A stretch of DNA of 64,000 bases from Indolivaga macrotermitis (GTDB lineage: Bacteria; Bacteroidota; Bacteroidia; Bacteroidales; Dysgonomonadaceae). Location of the stretch: the NCBI RefSeq assembly GCF_900128985.1, contig NZ_FQUC01000003.1, positions 186,001 through 250,000 on the forward strand. The letters are read 5' to 3'. Below the pieces are notes generated by a model, which was not told where the DNA came from, ran no database searches, and saw nothing but the letters and a program-made list of their open reading frames with translations. A program made the translations under genes and the position numbers. Positions 17,336-26,652 of this stretch are shown here, piece by piece (position 1 is the stretch's first letter; each line of letters starts with the position of its first letter).

Positions 17336-18949
17336 TCAGTCGGCATTTATCTTAATGATAATTATTTCAAATGGATTTAAAGTGAGTCTTTCTGTCCCTA
17401 TCTGGTTAGGTTTTCTATTATCGTTTGAAAACAAAATATCATAGTTTCTGCCTAAAGTCAGTTTTTGAGTTTTTCGTCTGATAAATGAGAAATTAAGAAT
17501 TATCATTATTTTTTCGTTATTTATGTATCTCATGTACAATAACAAGTTGTTATTTCCGCTGTTAATGAATTTTATATCTCCCATATGCAAAGCTTTGTGT
17601 TGCTTCCTTATTTTTATAAGTTTCTCAAAGAGATTATACAATGAATCAGGGTTCTCTTTTTCCTTTTCTACATTTACATATTGGTAGTTGGAGTTTACGG
17701 GTAGCCATGGTGAGGTTTCACTAAAACCGGCATGCTCATCACTATTCCATTGCATAGGGGTTCGCATTTTGTCCCTACCCTTATAAAACGGATAGAACAT
17801 TTTTCCATATCTGTCCCTAAGGTTTTTACGTTTTAACGGCGTATTTTCCATGCCTATCTCATCTCCATAATAAATAAACGGAGAACCTTTGAGCGTAAGT
17901 AGCATTGCCGCTAATACTTTAGCCTTATTAAATTTGTAACGAGAAAAGAAATACCGTTTTAAATTCCGGCCTATATCATGGTTGGAAATAAAAAAACAAG
18001 GCCAGGATTTATCCGGGAGGCTTTGATAATAATTCCGGATGATTTTGTAATATTGTTTAGCATTGAAAGGGGAAAAGACCAATGAAAAATCAAATGCTAA
18101 ATGGAGCATATTTTCTCCGTTTCCTAAAAAGCTATTGACGAGAGATGAGTTTCCGGGAGGTGGAGCATATATCTCACCTATACTTGCCTTGTCTTTGTAC
18201 TGCGAAAGTAATATACGCAGATCTTTTAATAATTTATATACCTCGGGCTGGTTCCTGTTGTAGGCTTTCTTACCGGATAATAAGTGCAGAATAGAGTTAT
18301 TTCTCAGTGATTTATCTTTGAAGATTAAATTAATGACATCGAGCCTGATCCCGTCAATACCCAAGTCGAGCCAGAACTTAATCATCTCAAACATTGCTTT
18401 TTTTACTTCGGGATTTCTCCAATTTAAATCGGGTTGTTCCTGAAAAAAAGAATGATAGTAATATTCATCGGTCACTTTATCGAGTGTCCATGCGGTTTTC
18501 CAAAAATTTGTCCTCCAATTATTCGGCTTCTTTTCATTGAGATTATCATGCCATATATACCAGTTTCTTTTAGAATTATCTTTGGAAGAAGATGATAATT
18601 TAAACCATGGATGCCGGCTAGAAGTATGATTCAGCACTATATCCATAATTACTTTTATTTGATAAGAATGGGCTTTTTCGAGTAACTCCCGAAAATCCTG
18701 CATTGTTCCGTAAACCGGATTTATCGAATAAAAGTCAGATATATCATATCCACCGTCGATTAAGGGCGATTTATAAATAGGAGAAAGCCAGATAGCATCT
18801 ATACCCAATTCTTTGAGGTAATCCAGTTTTTGAATTATGCCTTGTAAATCGCCTGTACCATCGGCATTGGTATCGTAAAAACTTTGAGGATATATATGAT
18901 AGATTATGCCATGCTTCCACCAAACAAACGACTCTTCCTGTTCAATCAT
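17336..18949 (-). CDS. GH13 alpha-glucosidase (oligo-1,6-glucosidase-like)
   Basis: Retaining alpha-glucosidase of the alpha-amylase superfamily, 537 residues, no signal peptide, so cytoplasmic. The four GH13 regions are visible: DIVLNHTS (103-110), GIDGIRLDVINL with nucleophile D204, IGEIYAPP with acid/base E259, and FFISNHD with D325. QPDLNW and the RLDVIN form of region II are typical of the oligo-1,6-glucosidase/alpha-glucosidase group (about subfamily 31), which has this length. It overlaps the preceding PHP-glycosyltransferase gene by eight bases, so the two are co-translated and likely act on the same alpha-glucoside. The exact linkage cleaved is inferred. Confidence 0.92.
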   Translation of the reverse strand: MIEQEESFVWWKHGIIYHIYPQSFYDTNADGTGDLQGIIQKLDYLKELGIDAIWLSPIYKSPLIDGGYDISDFYSINPVYGTMQDFRELLEKAHSYQIKVIMDIVLNHTSSRHPWFKLSSSSKDNSKRNWYIWHDNLNEKKPNNWRTNFWKTAWTLDKVTDEYYYHSFFQEQPDLNWRNPEVKKAMFEMIKFWLDLGIDGIRLDVINLIFKDKSLRNNSILHLLSGKKAYNRNQPEVYKLLKDLRILLSQYKDKASIGEIYAPPPGNSSLVNSFLGNGENMLHLAFDFSLVFSPFNAKQYYKIIRNYYQSLPDKSWPCFFISNHDIGRNLKRYFFSRYKFNKAKVLAAMLLTLKGSPFIYYGDEIGMENTPLKRKNLRDRYGKMFYPFYKGRDKMRTPMQWNSDEHAGFSETSPWLPVNSNYQYVNVEKEKENPDSLYNLFEKLIKIRKQHKALHMGDIKFINSGNNNLLLYMRYINNEKIMIILNFSFIRRKTQKLTLGRNYDILFSNDNRKPNQIGTERLTLNPFEIIIIKINAD

Positions 18950-21569
18950 TATTTAGCCCCGTATAATCAATCAGCTCGTTGATGATTGTTTCCACATCAA
19001 AATCAAGAGAACGCTTGATTGCAGCAGTCTTGATTGGTTCTTTATTTTCTAAACCTAAATAGTAATTAATTTTTGCAGCCATTTCAGTAGGATATTCTAC
19101 AAGGAACCCGCACTCCATATCAATTATGATATCCTTAGGCCCTTTACTGTTATATGCAACAACAGGTAAGCCACAGCTTATAGCTTCGAGCACAACATTG
19201 CAGAATGTATCGAAGCGCGAAGGTAACAGCAATATATCAGCCGAAGAGTATATATCAGCTAGCTTTTCCTGGTCTACCCAATCTATAAATATAGCATCAG
19301 GAATTTCAACTTTTAACTCTTTTGAAGCAGGACCTTTTCCTACGATTACGAGTCTCGCATCCGGATGTACCTTTTTTACCTGTTTGTAAATAGCGGGTAT
19401 TTCTAACACTCCTTTTTCTTGACTTAGCCTGCCTACATATAATAATACAGGCACATTTTCTTCTATACCGAAGTTTATAATCTTATTACTAGACCGAGGC
19501 TTAAAACAGGGGTTTACCCAATGCGAAGTTTTACAAACTTTCTCGGGATCCAACATCATCTGAGTACCGGTAAGCCATTTCATCTGGTCGGAGTTCAGCA
19601 CCAGTACTCTGTCGAAAGATTTATAGAAGAACCTTAACATGCGTCTCATCCTGTCGGAATTACGGCTATTAAAGTTTAAAACCTTACGAGCAAACATCAG
19701 CCAATCGGTATGTAAATAAAAGCTGGCTTCTACTGTATAGGCATGTTTTAAGTATAAAGCGAATATACCCATAATGCCTTCTGTCGAACAAATAATACGG
19801 TCATACTCTCCTTCCAGAAACAAATTGTGAAGTTCTACAAAATTAGGAATGTTTATTGTCTGATCCTGATAAGAAGGAATATTGAATTGCGTAAGAGGTT
19901 TTAATACAGTTAGGTGGTCGTCACTCTCTATTTTATCACTGCATACTATTATATCGATAGGTAGGTCTCTCAGTTTGATTTGTTCATGCATCTGCTTTAA
20001 AAATATCGATACCCCATTTTTGTCACCAAAAGTATCGGTCATCCAAAGTATTCTTTTAGGATGTTGATGTTTTTTAAGCGCTTTGGAAAAGTGTTTCAGA
20101 AAAGGCCGGGTATTATATAGTGCTTTGGCACTGGTAAAATGGGCTGCAAGTATAAACAATGATGTGAAGAAAGGAAACGATAAACCATCGAGAAAACTTG
20201 AGATATCTATCTTTTTTTCATTATCGGATTTACCTATATAAGACCTTATGCTGGTTGGTAATTCCAATTCCGAAATAATACTGTCGAAAGATTTGCTCCA
20301 ATTATCTTTATCAATCTCATCCATCTTTGTTTCGAGACGTTTGGCTAATATCCCATTTATCTGATTATTGATTGATAAAAGCGAATCATAATATCCTGTG
20401 ACAAATTCGTCGCTATCTTTATTGTATAAAGACGGCATATTAGCAGCAATATCAAATACGGGTTTATAGGCTGACGAAACAAGAAGACGTTTGTAAAAAG
20501 CTGGTTTCTTGCCCATCATGCACTCATAGAAGAGCTTGATAAAGGACATTGTCACCTTATGATTCTGCACCTCACTGAATACATTAGAAACCAATATAGA
20601 TGCCACTTTCTCTGTTGTATCCCCTTTGTGCAAGAGCAATCTGATCAGCCCCGGATCTTTAAAGTTTATGGCTATCTGACACACATAATTCAGGAAAGCA
20701 AGAGTCAGTTTCTCTGTATTTTGGTGTGAGCCATACACGGCAAGATTTCCTTCTTTTATAGCCTCCAAAATTAATTGGGAACGGGATGTAGTTTCCAGTT
20801 TCTTCTGCAAATCGGGAACGTAAGCATGTACACCGGTCATTCCGGAAAAGATTCCCATATGGCTATCCGAACCGCCTGTGAGTATTTTCTTATACGGGTG
20901 TCTACAGTACTGTGTGAGCCCTATATTATATTGCTGTGAATAATTGTATAAAGATTCTTCATTCACCTGACTGATCCATTCTTTTACAAGTATGTTCTGC
21001 CATGTGTCTCTCTGCCCGTTAAGGAATTCGAACCGTTCGAAAAGCAGAAGCATTTTATTGAAAAAATCCTGGGGAGGCATTTCTTTTACCGAATAGTGAT
21101 ACAATGGGTGCGCCCATATTGTAGGAATATCATGTTCCCATGTAAATTCCTGAAATGCATATATGTTTTTTCTCAGCTTGTTGAGCCGTTTCTCTTGTTC
21201 CGGGGTGAAGCCATAGGTCAGGACATGGATTCCGGTATTAAAGTCGGGAACCCAACAACTGAATTCGGCGGCGGTGAGAATATCATATCCCTTGTCCTGC
21301 ATTATATAGCAAGAACGGGCATTATTATGATTGGTTATAGTGTAGGCGTCGCATCCATTCCTTTCCAGTTCATGTAAAAGAACCTCGCTGGATATCCACG
21401 TCTCCGGAACACGAAGCAATCGTCCTATTAATTCATCCGGTACATCACTATTATAATCGTGGCAATGTAGGTCTATCTTTAATGTGTCTTTTAATGGATA
21501 TTTATTTTTTTCGTATTCAAGGAACTTATCCAATTCATCCTTTAAATTCTTCTGAAAGTTTTTTTCCAT
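18942..21569 (-). CDS. PHP-domain phosphoesterase fused to a GT4 glycosyltransferase
   Basis: An 875-residue two-part protein. The N-terminal part (about 30-240) is a PHP metal-dependent phosphoesterase with its ligand motifs intact: HCHD (H35, H37, D38), TITNHN (H81), E102, H115, H154 and SDSH (D235, H237). A helical linker follows (about 270-530). The C-terminal part (about 535-870) is a GT-B glycosyltransferase of family 4, with VLLYVGRLSQEKG and SRFDTFCNVVLEAISCG. No signal peptide, so cytoplasmic. It may make or remodel a phosphorylated alpha-glucoside, with the overlapping GH13 gene hydrolysing it; that is inference. Both active sites look complete, so this is a real fusion and not a decaying gene. 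A hairpin with a T tract lies 32-68 bases upstream of the start. Confidence 0.85.
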   Translation of the reverse strand: MEKNFQKNLKDELDKFLEYEKNKYPLKDTLKIDLHCHDYNSDVPDELIGRLLRVPETWISSEVLLHELERNGCDAYTITNHNNARSCYIMQDKGYDILTAAEFSCWVPDFNTGIHVLTYGFTPEQEKRLNKLRKNIYAFQEFTWEHDIPTIWAHPLYHYSVKEMPPQDFFNKMLLLFERFEFLNGQRDTWQNILVKEWISQVNEESLYNYSQQYNIGLTQYCRHPYKKILTGGSDSHMGIFSGMTGVHAYVPDLQKKLETTSRSQLILEAIKEGNLAVYGSHQNTEKLTLAFLNYVCQIAINFKDPGLIRLLLHKGDTTEKVASILVSNVFSEVQNHKVTMSFIKLFYECMMGKKPAFYKRLLVSSAYKPVFDIAANMPSLYNKDSDEFVTGYYDSLLSINNQINGILAKRLETKMDEIDKDNWSKSFDSIISELELPTSIRSYIGKSDNEKKIDISSFLDGLSFPFFTSLFILAAHFTSAKALYNTRPFLKHFSKALKKHQHPKRILWMTDTFGDKNGVSIFLKQMHEQIKLRDLPIDIIVCSDKIESDDHLTVLKPLTQFNIPSYQDQTINIPNFVELHNLFLEGEYDRIICSTEGIMGIFALYLKHAYTVEASFYLHTDWLMFARKVLNFNSRNSDRMRRMLRFFYKSFDRVLVLNSDQMKWLTGTQMMLDPEKVCKTSHWVNPCFKPRSSNKIINFGIEENVPVLLYVGRLSQEKGVLEIPAIYKQVKKVHPDARLVIVGKGPASKELKVEIPDAIFIDWVDQEKLADIYSSADILLLPSRFDTFCNVVLEAISCGLPVVAYNSKGPKDIIIDMECGFLVEYPTEMAAKINYYLGLENKEPIKTAAIKRSLDFDVETIINELIDYTGLNND

Positions 21570-21600
21570 AACTCATTTAAGTATTAATCTATATAAGAAA

Positions 21601-21640
21601 AATCGGGAATATTGCTATTCATCTAACATTCCCGGTTTTT
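21601..21640. terminator. Bidirectional terminator-like hairpin in the leader of the PHP-GT4 gene
   Basis: AATCGGGAAT (21601-21610) pairs with ATTCCCGGTT (21628-21637) around a 17-base loop with one G-T pair. A T tract follows on the plus strand, and the minus strand also reads CCCGATTTTTC. It sits 32-68 bases upstream of the PHP-GT4 ATG. It could end an unseen upstream transcript or act as an attenuator. Confidence 0.55.
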
Positions 21641-22097
21641 CATTAAAGAAAGTGCTGATATGAAGCAATATTGTAAAATCTTTCTTCACACAAAAGAAGA
21701 TTGTTTTTATTACCAATATCTCACGAAATGAATACGAAATGGTTAATATTTTATGAAAAACTACGCTTGTATGTAAGGAATAGGTTACGACGATACAATT
21801 ATTCTGTTTTTAGTTTTTTTAGCTATGATTAGATGAATAAAGACACGAGGAATATTTCACTGTCTCTTGATTCGAGAGAAATTGGTCGAAATATTTAATC
21901 AGGTAAAACTATATAATATTTACTCATAGGAGAGTATTTACAATCTCGACACAATAGTCTGCTTTTTTGAGAGTCTTTTGCTGGTAAGCAAGAGGCTTCT
22001 TTCGTTTCAAATCTGTGGTCTGAATCAAACGAAAATACGTCTTTTATTTTTGTTCATTTATTTAAGAATTATTTCTTATTATTAATATAAAATTATA
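21641..22097. other. AT-rich non-coding region upstream of riboswitch 1
   Basis: About 450 bases with no convincing gene in either direction. A short hairpin (TCTCTTGATTCGAGAGA at about 21863-21879) is the only structure noticed. The promoter of the PHP-GT4 operon should lie here or in the hairpin region, but no exact TAnnTTTG box for the minus strand was found. Confidence 0.5.
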
Positions 22098-22105
22098 TAC
22101 CTTTG
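22098..22105 (+). promoter_or_regulatory. -7 promoter box of the left cobalamin operon
   Basis: TACCTTTG fits TAnnTTTG and lies just before the riboswitch, putting transcription start at about 22112. The identical octamer stands in front of the second riboswitch. A TTTC at 22072-22075 is the best -33 candidate. Confidence 0.6.
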
Positions 22106-22109
22106 CCGG

Positions 22110-22287
22110 TGCTTAGGTGCTGTAAACAGACATTCGTCTTTTACATAAAAAGGGAATCCGGTTAGAATCCGGAACAGTGCCCGCTACTGTGAATTCCATA
22201 TAATTTTTGAGCATCACCATTGCCACTGTTCTTTATAGAATGGGAAGGCTGCTCAAAACGGAACAAGTCAGGAAACCTGCCAAGCTA
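22110..22287 (+). ncRNA. Cobalamin riboswitch 1 (adenosylcobalamin/B12 element)
   Basis: The B12 box AGTCAGGAAACCTGCC is at 22266-22281. The core GGGAATCCGG...GAATCCGGAACAGTGCCCGCTACTGTG lies at 22152-22191. GCCACTGTTCTTTATAGAAT, shared almost base for base with riboswitch 2, comes between them. It senses cobalamin and is expected to shut off the six downstream genes when B12 is ample. Downstream, TATTCC (22299-22304) can pair with GGAATA (22313-22318) just before the start codon; no T tract follows, so control may be on translation. No intrinsic terminator was found between box and gene. Confidence 0.93.
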
Positions 22288-22347
22288 CAAGTAATAAATA
22301 TTCCCGGGGTCAGGAATAGAGTTATTAATTATTATACTTCATTCTTA

Positions 22348-24543
22348 ATGAGAAGGAAATTTATGCTGACAGCATTGCTGTGCTGCGCTGTAAACATTGT
22401 GTTTGCTCAGATGAGCTTGCAGGGAAAAGTTGTAGACGAAGACGAAAAACCTATTGCCGGTGCCAGTGTTTGGATTGAATACACAACCATCGGAACATCG
22501 ACCAATCAAAAAGGAGAATTTTCGCTGGAGAAGATTCCGGATGGAAGTAATTTGCTAAGAGTTAGTGCACTCGACTACACAGGAGGACGTAAGCAGATTG
22601 ATAGCTCGGTAGGAAACGTCGTAATAAAAATGAAGCATTCGCCTCTTAAATTAAATGAAGTTGTCGTTACAGGCACAGGTACATTGAATAAGCTCAAAAA
22701 TTCGCCGGTAGCAATTGATGTTATTTCTCAAAAGGAATTGCAAAATACAAGTATCCCTACTTTCGAAAATGCAATGATCGCATTGAATCCGTCACTCTCG
22801 TTTACCCCCAATGCCATGGGTTCTTATATGCAGCTCAATGGATTAAGCAACAGATATATATTAGTGCTTGTCGATGGCAAAAAACTAGGCGGAGATGTTG
22901 GTGGAAATGTTGATCTGAACAGAATCGATATGGGCAATATCAAAAGAATAGAAATCCTGAAAGGGGCGGCATCGTCATTGTATGGTTCAGACGCAATAGC
23001 CGGGGTTATCAATATTATAACCAATAGACCTAAAGATCTTCTTAATTTCTCAACAGAAACACGCCTGTCTGAATACGGGCAGTTTAATCAAAACATAAAT
23101 CTATATCTGAATGCCGGAGGATTTTCTTCTGCCACCTCTTTCCAGCGTAATCAGGCTGATGGTTGGCAGTTAAATAAAAAAGAACTGCTGAATGGAGAAG
23201 AGGTTGATACAGATAAACAAGCTATGTTACGGTTTTATTCCGATATTTTCAGTCAACGGTTTGGGTATACCCCTACAAAAGAGTTGAGCTTGTATGTCGA
23301 AGGGAGTGCATTCGATAAAAAGTTTAAACGTCCGGTAAGTGCTTACGGATTTGATATGAAATACGTTGATTATTCATTCGGAGCCGGAGCCAAATATTTG
23401 TTGAAAAACAATGGCGTGATCTCTTTGGATTGGAATACAGACCGTTTTGAATACTCGAAAGTCTATCTGAAAGAGACTACGGATAAAAACGGAACAGTCT
23501 TTATCCCAGGGCAGGAAGAATTTGTCAGAAGACAGAAATATCATAATATTAATTTGAAAAGCTCTTTCTATGCAGGGAAATACAATAAAGTAACAGTTGG
23601 CACAGAATACAAAATGGATAATCTGTATGCTCCTTCTGATAGTATCGGCGGGTCTAAAGATGTGTATACATTGGCATTTTATGCCCAGGATGAAATAAAC
23701 TTGTTCGGAAAATTAAGCATAGTACCGGGTATTCGGTATATCTACAATGAAACTTTTAAGAACAGGGTTACACCGAAGATAAGTGCGATGTATTCTCTAG
23801 ATTATTTTAATTTTAGGGCATCGTATGCTGCCGGTTTCAAAACTCCCGAATTAAAGCAACTATTTATGAAGACGGAGGTTACAAGCCGGGGTAATACGAC
23901 ATTAAGCATAGGTAATAAAGACCTGAAACCGGAAAGTTCCAACTATTATTCTCTTAATACCGAATATGTGAGGGATTTTCTCACTATCTCATTAACAGGT
24001 TATATCAATAACCTGAGGAATATGATAAATACGTATGAAGTAGAATTAACTCCCGAGGAAATAGCAGAAGGGTATAATAAAAAGTCTTCGTATCATAATA
24101 TAGGAAAATCACGAATACAAGGCATAGATCTTGCATTTAACTCATACCTAGGGGCTAACTTCACGTTAGGAGGAGGATACAGTTATGTCAATGCAAAAGA
24201 TTTGGATACCGGAAAGCGACTTCAGCGAATTAGTCGTCATACAGGGAACGTAAATCTTAACTGGTTCAAAGATTGGGGTATCCTCAAGTCTAACTTCAAT
24301 ATAAACGGACGTTTACAAAGCCGCAGATATTACGATGATGGAGACGATGCCCGTGCCTATCAGCTATGGAATATTGCAACCCGCCATACGTTTAAAAGTA
24401 TAAACGGACTTGTGTTTGAACCGGGATTCGGGATTGAGAATATTTTTGATTTTGTTGACGACAAACCATTTAACCGTAACTATGCAACCTTGTCTCCCGG
24501 ACGTACATATTATGCCAGCCTGAAAATCAAATTCAGTAAATAA
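22348..24543 (+). CDS. btuB: TonB-dependent outer-membrane receptor, BtuB-like (copy 1)
   Basis: Predicted importer of cobalamin or another corrinoid/tetrapyrrole, 731 residues from the chosen start. A signal peptide (1-20, ending VFAQ) is followed by a carboxypeptidase-regulatory-like domain (24-95), a TonB box in LNEVVVTGTGT (102-112), a plug with SLYGSDAIAGVINIITN, and a beta-barrel. The frame stays open upstream to 22207, but that part is riboswitch RNA; the start at 22348 is where the signal peptide begins. First gene of the left operon, seven bases before btuF1. It is a paralogue of the receptor at 37996-40038, sharing the QLNGL...DGK...GDVGG plug segment, but has the extra N-terminal domain. 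The B12 riboswitch strongly supports a corrinoid or cobalt role. Confidence 0.9.
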   Translation: MRRKFMLTALLCCAVNIVFAQMSLQGKVVDEDEKPIAGASVWIEYTTIGTSTNQKGEFSLEKIPDGSNLLRVSALDYTGGRKQIDSSVGNVVIKMKHSPLKLNEVVVTGTGTLNKLKNSPVAIDVISQKELQNTSIPTFENAMIALNPSLSFTPNAMGSYMQLNGLSNRYILVLVDGKKLGGDVGGNVDLNRIDMGNIKRIEILKGAASSLYGSDAIAGVINIITNRPKDLLNFSTETRLSEYGQFNQNINLYLNAGGFSSATSFQRNQADGWQLNKKELLNGEEVDTDKQAMLRFYSDIFSQRFGYTPTKELSLYVEGSAFDKKFKRPVSAYGFDMKYVDYSFGAGAKYLLKNNGVISLDWNTDRFEYSKVYLKETTDKNGTVFIPGQEEFVRRQKYHNINLKSSFYAGKYNKVTVGTEYKMDNLYAPSDSIGGSKDVYTLAFYAQDEINLFGKLSIVPGIRYIYNETFKNRVTPKISAMYSLDYFNFRASYAAGFKTPELKQLFMKTEVTSRGNTTLSIGNKDLKPESSNYYSLNTEYVRDFLTISLTGYINNLRNMINTYEVELTPEEIAEGYNKKSSYHNIGKSRIQGIDLAFNSYLGANFTLGGGYSYVNAKDLDTGKRLQRISRHTGNVNLNWFKDWGILKSNFNINGRLQSRRYYDDGDDARAYQLWNIATRHTFKSINGLVFEPGFGIENIFDFVDDKPFNRNYATLSPGRTYYASLKIKFSK

Positions 24544-24549
24544 CCGGAT

Positions 24550-25671
24550 ATGAGATTATCATATTGGATATTGTCCGCAGTTATCATCTGTACTGTAATA
24601 TCTTGTACTTCCAACACTCATAAAAATAACGATAGTGTAGGTAAGTATGACTTAAAGTATGCCCGGGGATTCAGTGTAGAGATACACGAAGAGTATAAAC
24701 TAATAAAGGTACGCGACCCATGGGATACGATCCGGACTCTTTACCAATATGTATTGATCGACAGGGATAAGCCGGTTCCATCCGGTTTGCCTGAGGGAAC
24801 ATTAGTAAAAGTTCCTTTACAAACAGTAGTGGCATTTTCTACTATTCAATGCAGCATGTTGCAGGAAATAGGTGAACAAGGTCGTATAACAGGTGTGTGT
24901 CAGGCGCAATATATTGATATTCCCTACATCCGGAAACAATTAACCAGCGGGAAGATTATTGATCTGGGAAGTATGCATAAACCGGATATAGAAAAATTAA
25001 TAGACCTAACACCCGCTGCGCTTGTTGTTTCTGCAATGGAAACAGGCTTAGGGTATCTGGATAAATTAAATATTCCGGTCATTGCAACTACCGATTATAT
25101 GGAAGATACGGCACTTGGACGTGCTGAATGGATACGCTTTCATGCATTGTTCTATCAGAAAGAAGATTATGCCGATTCTCTTTTCAGCGAGACAGAACGC
25201 CGCTATAATGCAATAAAAGACATGGTAAAAGATATCCCTCAGAAACCCTCGGTATTTAATGACCTGAAGTATGGTAAAACATGGAGAATAGCAGGGGGCA
25301 AAAGTTATCTGGCTAATATGATTCGCGATGCAGGCGGCGACTATATTTGGAGTGATGACTCGACGACAGGTTATATAAGGTTGTCTGCTGAAGTTATACT
25401 TGATAAAGCCGAATCTGCTGATATCTGGCTACTTAAATACAACAGATCCGAAGACTTTACATATAACAGGCTGAAAGGAGAGGATAGAATATATTCCGAG
25501 TTCGATTCATTCAGGAAAAAGAATATTTGGGGGTGTAATACCGACCGGATACATTATTTTGAAGACCTGCCTATTCATCCTGACCGGATATTGAAAGATA
25601 TGGCTGCAATATTCCATCCATATTTATTCCCGGATACGCAGTTAAACTACTTTAAGCAACTAACCGAGTAA
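24550..25671 (+). CDS. btuF: ABC-transporter substrate-binding lipoprotein, BtuF/FecB-like (copy 1)
   Basis: Class III periplasmic binding protein that hands a metal-chelate or corrinoid to an inner-membrane ABC importer. 373 residues; lipoprotein signal with Cys19 (TVISC). Conserved family segments are KYARGFSVEIHEEYKLIKV, GSMHKPDIEKLIDLTPAALVV, LGRAEWIRFHALFY and KTWRIAGGKSYLANMIRDAGGDY. It is a clear paralogue of the protein at 34940-36076, which has the same blocks. No permease or ATPase accompanies it in this operon, so it probably shares the BtuC and BtuD encoded in the opposite operon. Family call firm; ligand inferred from the riboswitch. Confidence 0.87.
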   Translation: MRLSYWILSAVIICTVISCTSNTHKNNDSVGKYDLKYARGFSVEIHEEYKLIKVRDPWDTIRTLYQYVLIDRDKPVPSGLPEGTLVKVPLQTVVAFSTIQCSMLQEIGEQGRITGVCQAQYIDIPYIRKQLTSGKIIDLGSMHKPDIEKLIDLTPAALVVSAMETGLGYLDKLNIPVIATTDYMEDTALGRAEWIRFHALFYQKEDYADSLFSETERRYNAIKDMVKDIPQKPSVFNDLKYGKTWRIAGGKSYLANMIRDAGGDYIWSDDSTTGYIRLSAEVILDKAESADIWLLKYNRSEDFTYNRLKGEDRIYSEFDSFRKKNIWGCNTDRIHYFEDLPIHPDRILKDMAAIFHPYLFPDTQLNYFKQLTE

Positions 25672-25688
25672 CTGAAAAATAAGCTTTT

Positions 25689-26630
25689 ATGAAAAAAACA
25701 CTATTAAGCACCTTATTATTACTATTTGCAATCACTACAACTTTAGGTCATGGTGTAACTAATTATATGCACTCTGATTTTCTAGAAGGAATGCAGGAGG
25801 GTGATAAAGCTGCTATACTGATGATACATTTCGGGACAACTCACCACGACACCCGCGAGGTAACTATCGAAGCTTTAAACAATAGAGTGAAGCAGGAATT
25901 TCCTGATCTCGAATTCAGGGAAGCATACACTTCACGCATTGTTATTAAACGGCTTGCTGATAATGAAGGGATAAGGAAAAATAATCCATTAGAGGCATTA
26001 AAGCAGTTACATGCAGATGGATATACCCATGTACTGATTCAGTCATCCACTATTATAGATGGGGTTGAAATGGAATCTATCTGTAAAAATGTAGAAGAAG
26101 TACAATCCCTTTTTAAAGACATCCGTATAGGAAATCCTTTGTTGTATACTCCTCAGGATTACGAAGATGTAATTGAGGTATTAACACCCGGTTATGATAA
26201 CGACACAGCATATATATGGGTAGGGCATGGCACGTACGATGTGACCACCGCCCAATATGCAATGATCGACTATATGCTGAAAGCAAAAGGCCATACTAAC
26301 TGTTTCGTCGGTACTATCGAGGGTTATCCCGAATACGAAGATATGCTGTCTCAGCTGAAATCTTCGGGTTTGAAGAAAGTAGTGCTTATGCCCTTCATGT
26401 TTGTAGCCGGAGACCATGCTAAAAACGATATAGCCGAAGATTGGAAAGAAAGGCTCGAAAAAGAGGGGTATCACGTAGAAGTAAGTCTGCAGGGATTAGG
26501 TGAAAACCCTAATATACAGAATATCTATATCTCTCATTTGAAGTTTATCACCGGGCATCGTAAAATCGGTATTATGGAGAAAAAGTCTGTGTATGAAAAG
26601 ACAGGAGAGAAAATAAAAGGCAATCATTAA
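25689..26630 (+). CDS. cbiK: CbiK-type cobaltochelatase with signal peptide (copy 1)
   Basis: Class II chelatase that inserts cobalt into sirohydrochlorin. 313 residues. Metal-site candidates are H180 (WVGHGTYD), E211 (VGTIEGYP) and H243 (VAGDHAKND). Residues 1-20 are a classical signal peptide with no lipobox cysteine, so the full product should be periplasmic, as reported for Desulfovibrio CbiKP. Methionines at 27 and 35 lie just before the chelatase domain; a start there would give a cytoplasmic enzyme of usual CbiK length (about 280 residues). Because the downstream methyltransferases are cytoplasmic, the location matters for pathway logic. Third gene of the left operon. Confidence 0.88.
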   Translation: MKKTLLSTLLLLFAITTTLGHGVTNYMHSDFLEGMQEGDKAAILMIHFGTTHHDTREVTIEALNNRVKQEFPDLEFREAYTSRIVIKRLADNEGIRKNNPLEALKQLHADGYTHVLIQSSTIIDGVEMESICKNVEEVQSLFKDIRIGNPLLYTPQDYEDVIEVLTPGYDNDTAYIWVGHGTYDVTTAQYAMIDYMLKAKGHTNCFVGTIEGYPEYEDMLSQLKSSGLKKVVLMPFMFVAGDHAKNDIAEDWKERLEKEGYHVEVSLQGLGENPNIQNIYISHLKFITGHRKIGIMEKKSVYEKTGEKIKGNH

Positions 26631-26652
26631 AAAACTGAAATAACAATAATAC

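Noticed and set aside
22207-22347. In-frame N-terminal extension of the BtuB1-like receptor
   Set aside because: It runs through the riboswitch including the B12 box, and the signal peptide begins only at 22348.
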